From positions 1 to 9,508 of the forward strand of contig SLNX01000121.1 in the NCBI GenBank assembly GCA_007132825.1: DNA of 9,508 bases, given 5' to 3'. The notes beneath the pieces were generated by a model. That model had not been told where the DNA came from and made no database searches. It saw only the letters and a program-made list of their open reading frames with translations. This document shows, piece by piece, positions 5,164-9,508 of this stretch. This DNA comes from Bacteroidales bacterium. Lineage in GTDB: Bacteria; Bacteroidota; Bacteroidia; Bacteroidales; UBA7960. How positions within the stretch are numbered: the first letter of the stretch is position 1; the number at the start of each line of letters is the position of its first letter. A program made the translations under genes and the position numbers.

Positions 5164-6765
5164 ATGTGTAAAGGTCTACCCCGGTCCAATCGGCAATTAT
5201 TGCCACTAAAACTATTGTTCATCTGCGTAATATCCTTTATAATCGGTGCATGTGCATCTAAGCGGGATATTCGGGAGCCTGAATCTGAGGTTCAAGCCTA
5301 TCGTTCAGACCACATTCAGGAGCTCCGGTATTTTGATATCGACGCCCGTGCCGTTGTTGGTGCAGGCGCAACAATTATTGAGCGAAATTTATTACATGCG
5401 CTCACCTCACTAAGGCTGATTGCTGCAACACCGGCAACCAGAAGCGGCATTTGGCCTGAGATCAGACCCGCGCTGCAACAACTTTGCAACGTGATTCCGG
5501 GTGCAGCATTGTACATACAACCTGATGGCAATTACTACAGTGTGGAACAAGGTTTTACCGGACTAAACCTTTCAGACAGGCCCTACTTTACCCCGTTATT
5601 TAGCGGTGAAGAGATTTATGGATCCCTTATATACAGCAGGTCCACAGGAAAAAAATCGTTGCTTATAGCTGTTCCTTCGTTTGAAAACGGGGAAGTGACC
5701 GGAGCAGTGGCACTCTCAATTTTTTTGGATGACTTTCAACAGTTGATAACCGATGCCATACAGCTCGAACCGGGTTATCTCTGGTATGCGCTCAATGAAG
5801 AGGGAAATACCGTGTTGCATCCGAGGGCGGATTTCGTTTTCCTTAACCCTGCAGAGCAGGGCAGCCCATCTATGATAAGGGCTGTGGAAACAATCACCTC
5901 CGGCAAACAGGGTTACACTTCTTATAGCTTTGCTGGAAGGGAAACACATATCTTGTATCAAAAAATTCCCTTCAATAACTGGAGAATGGTGCTGGGCAAG
6001 ATTGGTGAACCCACCGAAGAGGATTATCTGCCTGAGGCTTATGAGGTGCTGGCAGATATCAAATCCATCATACACAATGAGCTTCAAAAAATGGATAATG
6101 ATCTCAACAAGATGGTGCAATCCTTCCGGGGAAAAATCCCTGAAAGGCATATTGTCAGAAACAGCTTTCTGGAGTTTTACGAAAACAATCCCTACGTAAT
6201 TAGCTGTGCATTGATTGACCCAAGCGGCACCATTGTTTATGCTGAGCCTTCTGAATTCCATCCCTCTGAAGGAAAAAGCATCAGCGACCAGGAGAATTTT
6301 TTCATGATGCAAAAAAACAGGGCACCCATGCTGAGTAATTCCTTTCTTGCCATTGAAGGATTTGATGCCGTTAGTCTGCAATACCCTATCATTGATTCCA
6401 GTGGTGACTTTCACGGATCGGTGAGCATTCTAATCAGGCCCGACATTATGGTTGAAGAGCTTGTTACGCCAATTATTGCAGAAACAGTGTTCGAACCCTG
6501 GATTATGGAGCCAGACGGCAGGATCCTCTTTGACAAAGCATTCGGAGGAACAGGGAGGATGCTTTACCTCGATTATCATTATGAAGAGATGAGAACCTTC
6601 AGACAACTGGGTGACAATATTGCCTCGAATAAATCGGGGAAAGGAGACTATATCCATCATAGCCCTGAAAGCAATGAGAGTGTCGTTAAACTCGCAGTCT
6701 GGGACACCATGGAAATACACAATACACAGTGGCGCATCATTATCTCCTATCCGCCTTATGATTGA
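5164..6765 (+). CDS. Lipoprotein with two tandem dCache-type sensory modules and no output domain
   Basis: Starting at the Shine-Dalgarno-supported ATG, the 533-residue product has a hydrophobic signal (15-29) ending in the lipobox IIGAC, with lipidated C30. Two extracytoplasmic sensor units of similar plan follow. The first (about 50-280) contains LSDRPYFTPL (136-145), GEVTGAVALSIFLDDF (176-191), WYALNEEGNTVLHP (207-220) and NNWRMVLGK (271-279), the classic dCache signature. A helical linker spans about 285-320. The second (about 325-530) contains CALIDPSGTIVYAEP (348-362), SISDQENFF (372-380), SGDFHGSVSILIRPD (413-427), EPWIMEPDGRILFD (444-457) and NTQWRIIISYP (520-530). Known dCache modules bind small ligands for transmembrane kinases, chemoreceptors or cyclases. 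This protein has no second membrane segment and no kinase, methyl-accepting or cyclase part. It may bind a ligand and act through a partner; the ligand is unknown. A CAP lipoprotein follows after 45 bases. Confidence 0.82.
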   Translation: MCKGLPRSNRQLLPLKLLFICVISFIIGACASKRDIREPESEVQAYRSDHIQELRYFDIDARAVVGAGATIIERNLLHALTSLRLIAATPATRSGIWPEIRPALQQLCNVIPGAALYIQPDGNYYSVEQGFTGLNLSDRPYFTPLFSGEEIYGSLIYSRSTGKKSLLIAVPSFENGEVTGAVALSIFLDDFQQLITDAIQLEPGYLWYALNEEGNTVLHPRADFVFLNPAEQGSPSMIRAVETITSGKQGYTSYSFAGRETHILYQKIPFNNWRMVLGKIGEPTEEDYLPEAYEVLADIKSIIHNELQKMDNDLNKMVQSFRGKIPERHIVRNSFLEFYENNPYVISCALIDPSGTIVYAEPSEFHPSEGKSISDQENFFMMQKNRAPMLSNSFLAIEGFDAVSLQYPIIDSSGDFHGSVSILIRPDIMVEELVTPIIAETVFEPWIMEPDGRILFDKAFGGTGRMLYLDYHYEEMRTFRQLGDNIASNKSGKGDYIHHSPESNESVVKLAVWDTMEIHNTQWRIIISYPPYD

Positions 6766-6810
6766 TTGGATTACAATTGTTGGAAAGGTTTTCTTTAGGT
6801 GAATTTAAAA

Positions 6811-7587
6811 ATGAACAGAACTCCTGCAATTGTTTTAATACTGGTTTTTTCTCTGCTGTTAAACACATCCTGTTATCGGATTATGCGCTCTCGCATTGAT
6901 ACAGCAGGAATGAGCAGAATGCGTGTGGGTGCTCCCGGTTTGAGCAATGAGGAATATTCCAGAAGGTTGGCCGCTGACGGTTGGCCGGTTTATTGGCTAA
7001 ACACGGCAGCTGAAGCAAACTACCTCGATGATGACGAAAAAAACCTGATATTGGCCCATAACCTTGTTAGGCATAATCCGCAAAAATTTGCTGAATTATA
7101 TGTTACAGAATACATTTCCTGTTTCCGCGGCAATGAATTTCATTATCCTGGTCTGAGACAGATTCTATTGACTCAGGAGGGGAAAAAACCGGCAGTTGAA
7201 CTATTTTATCAACTTTTGAGAACAGAATCGCTGGGTTTGCTTTATCCTGCCCCCGGCCTGCACCAATCTGCCAGACTATACATGGATTATTTAATTGAAA
7301 ATGATGCAAGAGGTCACGACGGACTCGGTGGTATCGGCAAGAGGGTCAGTCAGTTCGGCTATTGGAAGATAAAGATTGGAGAAAATATAACCTACGGAAA
7401 TTTTAGTGCACACGATGCCTTGCTTTTCCTGCTTATCGATGACCACGTAAGAGACAGAAGCCACCGTAAAGTAATATTGCTGCCTGAATTCAGATATGTT
7501 GGAGCAGCCAGAGGGAGACATCCCTCCTTCCCCTCAGGAAGCAGCTATGTGATTAATTACGCGGATTTTTTTACAGAGCACCAGTAG
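6811..7587 (+). CDS. CAP/SCP-domain lipoprotein (cysteine-rich secretory protein family)
   Basis: The 258-residue product begins with a short signal ending in LLLNTSC, so C21 is probably lipidated. A region without recognisable domain (22-74) precedes a CAP domain (about 75-255). Its features are the N-terminal helix LILAHNLVRHNP (79-90), SLGLLYPAPGLHQSARLYMDYL (140-161), the GHDG loop with H169, GENITYG with E191, and the signature DHVRDRSHRKVILLPEFRYVG with H218. These positions form most of the conserved His/Glu cavity of CAP proteins. The family includes secreted proteins with lipid-binding, protease-like or host-interaction roles, and its bacterial function is mostly unknown, so none is assigned. 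A GTG at 6799 in the same frame is a possible alternative start adding four residues. It probably shares a transcript with the dCache lipoprotein. Confidence 0.85.
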   Translation: MNRTPAIVLILVFSLLLNTSCYRIMRSRIDTAGMSRMRVGAPGLSNEEYSRRLAADGWPVYWLNTAAEANYLDDDEKNLILAHNLVRHNPQKFAELYVTEYISCFRGNEFHYPGLRQILLTQEGKKPAVELFYQLLRTESLGLLYPAPGLHQSARLYMDYLIENDARGHDGLGGIGKRVSQFGYWKIKIGENITYGNFSAHDALLFLLIDDHVRDRSHRKVILLPEFRYVGAARGRHPSFPSGSSYVINYADFFTEHQ

Positions 7588-7608
7588 AGGGCAGTTATGT
7601 TTCTGGCC

Positions 7609-7648
7609 GACAGGTCAAGTCTTGTTGTGACAGGTCAAGCCCTGTCAC
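7609..7648. repeat. Tandem 20-base direct repeat ending in a perfect 8-base hairpin
   Basis: GACAGGTCAAG occurs at 7609-7619 and again at 7629-7639, exactly 20 bases apart. The second copy forms a hairpin with stem GTGACAGG (7627-7634) and CCTGTCAC (7641-7648) and a 6-base loop. Another CTGTCACC lies at 7668-7675. The element starts 21 bases after the CAP stop and could stop transcription or protect the mRNA end, but it lacks the T-run of an intrinsic terminator. Confidence 0.6.
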
Positions 7649-7747
7649 CAACCTGCCGTGGCCAATTCTGTCACCTCCCTATTTTGACAGTGCTCGGTTC
7701 AGGTTTTTTTGTTTATTTTCACATTTCAAAGAACTCGAGACATAAAA

Positions 7748-7787
7748 CCACTAATCCACTAAACTTCTAAACCTCTAAACCTCTAAA
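7748..7787. repeat. 8-base tandem repeat, CCWCTAAA, five copies
   Basis: Units are CCACTAAT, CCACTAAA, CTTCTAAA, CCTCTAAA and CCTCTAAA, in perfect 8-base register. The tract ends 30 bases before the pullulanase -7 box, just upstream of where a -33 box would sit. It is non-coding. Confidence 0.85.
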
Positions 7788-7817
7788 CAATTACAAATAC
7801 ATGAAAAAAAAATCGCG

Positions 7818-7825
7818 TACATTTG
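7818..7825 (+). promoter_or_regulatory. Bacteroidota-type -7 box for the pullulanase gene
   Basis: TACATTTG matches TAnnTTTG exactly, 12 bases before the start codon at 7838, giving a very short leader. No TTTG is found at the -33 distance. Confidence 0.5.
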
Positions 7826-7837
7826 TTAAAAAAAACC

Positions 7838-9508
7838 ATGAAAAACATAATCTCATATCAAAGATCATCAATCATTGTTTCACTATTCATTTTGGCTTTA
7901 ATGATGATGGCAGGTTGCAAAGGGGAACCCAAACCCCACGAAATCTGGAAAACCTATCCTGTATATGCAGGTAACGATTTAGGTGTAAATTATGCACCGG
8001 ATGAAACATTTGTCCGTATATGGTCACCACCCGCCACGGAGGTGTTGTTTCACCTTTACGATCAAGGTCACGAGGGTCAGCGGATAAAAACTGCTCCCAT
8101 GCAAAAGGATGTGGACGGAACCTGGGTGCTTCATCTCGAAGGAGACTGGGAAAACCGATATTACACGTTTCAGGCACTGATCAACAATGAGTGGAGCAAT
8201 GAGGTTCCCGACCCGCAGGCCCGCGCAGTGGGTGTGAACGGAAACCGCGGAATGATCATTGACCTTGAAAAAACCAATCCTGAGGGTTGGGAAAATGACA
8301 TAAGACCACCTCTGGCAAGCCACGCAGACATCATTATCTGGGAAATCCATATGCGCGACTTCTCAATACACCCAAGCTCCGGCATCAAAAACCGGGGAAA
8401 ATACCTTGCTTTCACCGAAACCGGATCAAAAAGCCCTGAAGGTTTGCCAACAGGTATCGATCACCTGAAGGAGCTGGGCATCACACACGTGCATCTATTA
8501 CCTGTCTACGACTTCTACACCATTGATGAAACCCGCCTCGATGAACCTCAGTTCAACTGGGGCTACGATCCCAAAAATTACAATGCACCGCAAGGTTCTT
8601 ATTCTACAGACCCCTTTGACGGCAGAGTGAGGATCCGCGAATTCAAGAAGATGGTACAGGCATTGCACCAAAATGGCATCCGGGTAATCATGGACGTGGT
8701 TTACAACCATATGTATGATGCAGCAGGCTCACCTTTCGAGCAACTTGCACCGGGCTACTTCTTCCGGCTAAACCCCGATGGAACCTACTCCGACGGTGCT
8801 GCCTGCGGAAATGAAACAGCATCCGAAAGGGAGATGATGCGGCAGTTCATGATCGAATCTCTGGTTTACTGGGCAGAAGAATACCGCATTGACGGATTCC
8901 GGTTCGATTTGATGGGCTTGCACGACATCGAAACCATGAACCTGATACGGAAAGAGATGGACATAGTGAATCCTGATATCTTTCTCTATGGAGAAGGATG
9001 GACGGCTGCGGACACACCTTTGCCACCTGAAAAACGGGCAGTGAAGGCGCATGCCCCTCAGCTCGACAGGATCGCCGTATTCAGCGACGATATCCGTGAT
9101 GGCATCAGAGGACATTGGATGCACAATGATGATCCCGGATTCATGGTGGGCAGGAAAGGCCTGAAAGAAAGCATCAAATTCGGTGTCGTTGCATCAACCG
9201 ACCATCCACAGATCAACTATGAGCTCGTAAATTACTCCGATGAACCTTATGCGGATAATCCGCTTAAAACCATCACTTATGTGACTTGCCACGACAATCC
9301 ATGCCTTTGGGATAAAATTGTGTTTACCTGTCCCGACTGCAGCAAACAGGAAAAGCTCGATATCCAGAAACTAGCCAACGCAATCGTACTGACATCGCAA
9401 GGGGTGGCATTTTTGCACGCCGGAGAGGAGATTGTACGCACCAAGTTTGGGGAACACAACAGTTACAACCTTCCCGACAGCATCAATCAGCTGGTTTGGA
9501 GCAATAAA
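7838..9508 (+). CDS. pulA: Type I pullulanase-like GH13 glycosidase lipoprotein, partial (3' end outside window)
   Basis: The frame is open from the ATG at 7838 to the edge, 557 codons without a stop. Pullulanase cuts alpha-1,6 branch links in pullulan, amylopectin or glycogen-derived dextrins. The N-terminus has a signal ending in MMMAGC (C27), so the enzyme is lipid-anchored outside the cytoplasm. An N-terminal beta-sandwich of CBM48 type (about 45-130, YAPDETFVRIWSPPATEV) precedes the GH13 barrel. The hallmark FNWGYDPKNYNAPQGSYSTDP region begins at F239. Region I DVVYNH is at 286-291. Nucleophile D357 lies in DGFRFDLMG, acid/base E386 in YGEGW and the third catalytic Asp D486 in TCHDN. All three are intact. 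The missing end should hold the rest of the barrel and its C-terminal beta domain. Other GH13 subfamilies are possible, but the NWGYDP pattern is typical of type I pullulanase. No SusC/SusD pair is visible. Confidence 0.93.
   Translation, partial: MKNIISYQRSSIIVSLFILALMMMAGCKGEPKPHEIWKTYPVYAGNDLGVNYAPDETFVRIWSPPATEVLFHLYDQGHEGQRIKTAPMQKDVDGTWVLHLEGDWENRYYTFQALINNEWSNEVPDPQARAVGVNGNRGMIIDLEKTNPEGWENDIRPPLASHADIIIWEIHMRDFSIHPSSGIKNRGKYLAFTETGSKSPEGLPTGIDHLKELGITHVHLLPVYDFYTIDETRLDEPQFNWGYDPKNYNAPQGSYSTDPFDGRVRIREFKKMVQALHQNGIRVIMDVVYNHMYDAAGSPFEQLAPGYFFRLNPDGTYSDGAACGNETASEREMMRQFMIESLVYWAEEYRIDGFRFDLMGLHDIETMNLIRKEMDIVNPDIFLYGEGWTAADTPLPPEKRAVKAHAPQLDRIAVFSDDIRDGIRGHWMHNDDPGFMVGRKGLKESIKFGVVASTDHPQINYELVNYSDEPYADNPLKTITYVTCHDNPCLWDKIVFTCPDCSKQEKLDIQKLANAIVLTSQGVAFLHAGEEIVRTKFGEHNSYNLPDSINQLVWSNK

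Noticed and set aside
5716..6414. A 232-codon open frame on the minus strand inside the dCache lipoprotein gene
   Set aside because: It is antisense to a well-supported gene with intact domain motifs, has no recognisable domain and no promoter or ribosome site of its own.
7588..7837. Possible small gene or insertion-sequence remnant between the CAP and pullulanase genes
   Set aside because: No frame with a start, ribosome site or recognisable protein was seen, and no terminal inverted repeats or transposase fragments. The region is explained by repeats and a promoter.
7887..9459. Several minus-strand open frames of 60-118 codons across the pullulanase gene
   Set aside because: They are shadows of the continuous plus-strand pullulanase frame, which carries all catalytic motifs.

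Overview
The window looks like a chromosomal segment of a Bacteroidota member, probably Bacteroidales-like. The assignment rests on four things: several TAnnTTTG-type -7 promoter boxes, mostly without strong Shine-Dalgarno sequences; many lipoprotein signals; free-standing LytTR regulators; and a bacterial GH3-family gene next to rlmN. This is inferred from gene content and promoter style; there is no rRNA or other direct taxonomic marker.

Layout, left to right. Positions 1-1437 (minus strand) hold a two-gene unit: an outer-membrane beta-barrel-like protein, followed 12 bases later by an S41-type protease lipoprotein that runs off the left edge. A short divergent region (1438-1615) carries a 7-base tandem repeat between two opposed promoter boxes. 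Positions 1616-4193 (plus) hold rlmN, a 23S rRNA/tRNA adenine C2-methyltransferase, tightly followed by a GH3-family acyl-adenylating enzyme. Positions 4317-4988 (plus) hold two very small proteins, each almost nothing but a LytTR DNA-binding domain, 6 bases apart. Positions 5164-7584 hold a lipoprotein made of two consecutive dCache-type sensory modules with no output domain, then a CAP/SCP-domain lipoprotein. Positions 7838-9508 hold a type I pullulanase lipoprotein, cut by the right edge. No gene-free stretch exceeds 300 bases. The longest (7588-7837) contains a hairpin and direct repeat, an 8-base tandem repeat and a promoter box.

The most unusual part is 4239-7587. Two LytTR-only regulators stand beside an exported, output-less double-sensor lipoprotein and a CAP lipoprotein. 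The promoter ahead of the sensor gene is bracketed by a perfect 11-base inverted repeat, and the promoter ahead of the LytTR pair is bracketed by a perfect 9-base inverted repeat and preceded by a 12-base palindrome. I infer, but cannot show, that this is a self-contained regulatory and envelope locus in which the LytTR proteins act on one or both promoters. The remaining genes (rlmN, GH3, pullulanase, S41 protease) belong to recognisable families.
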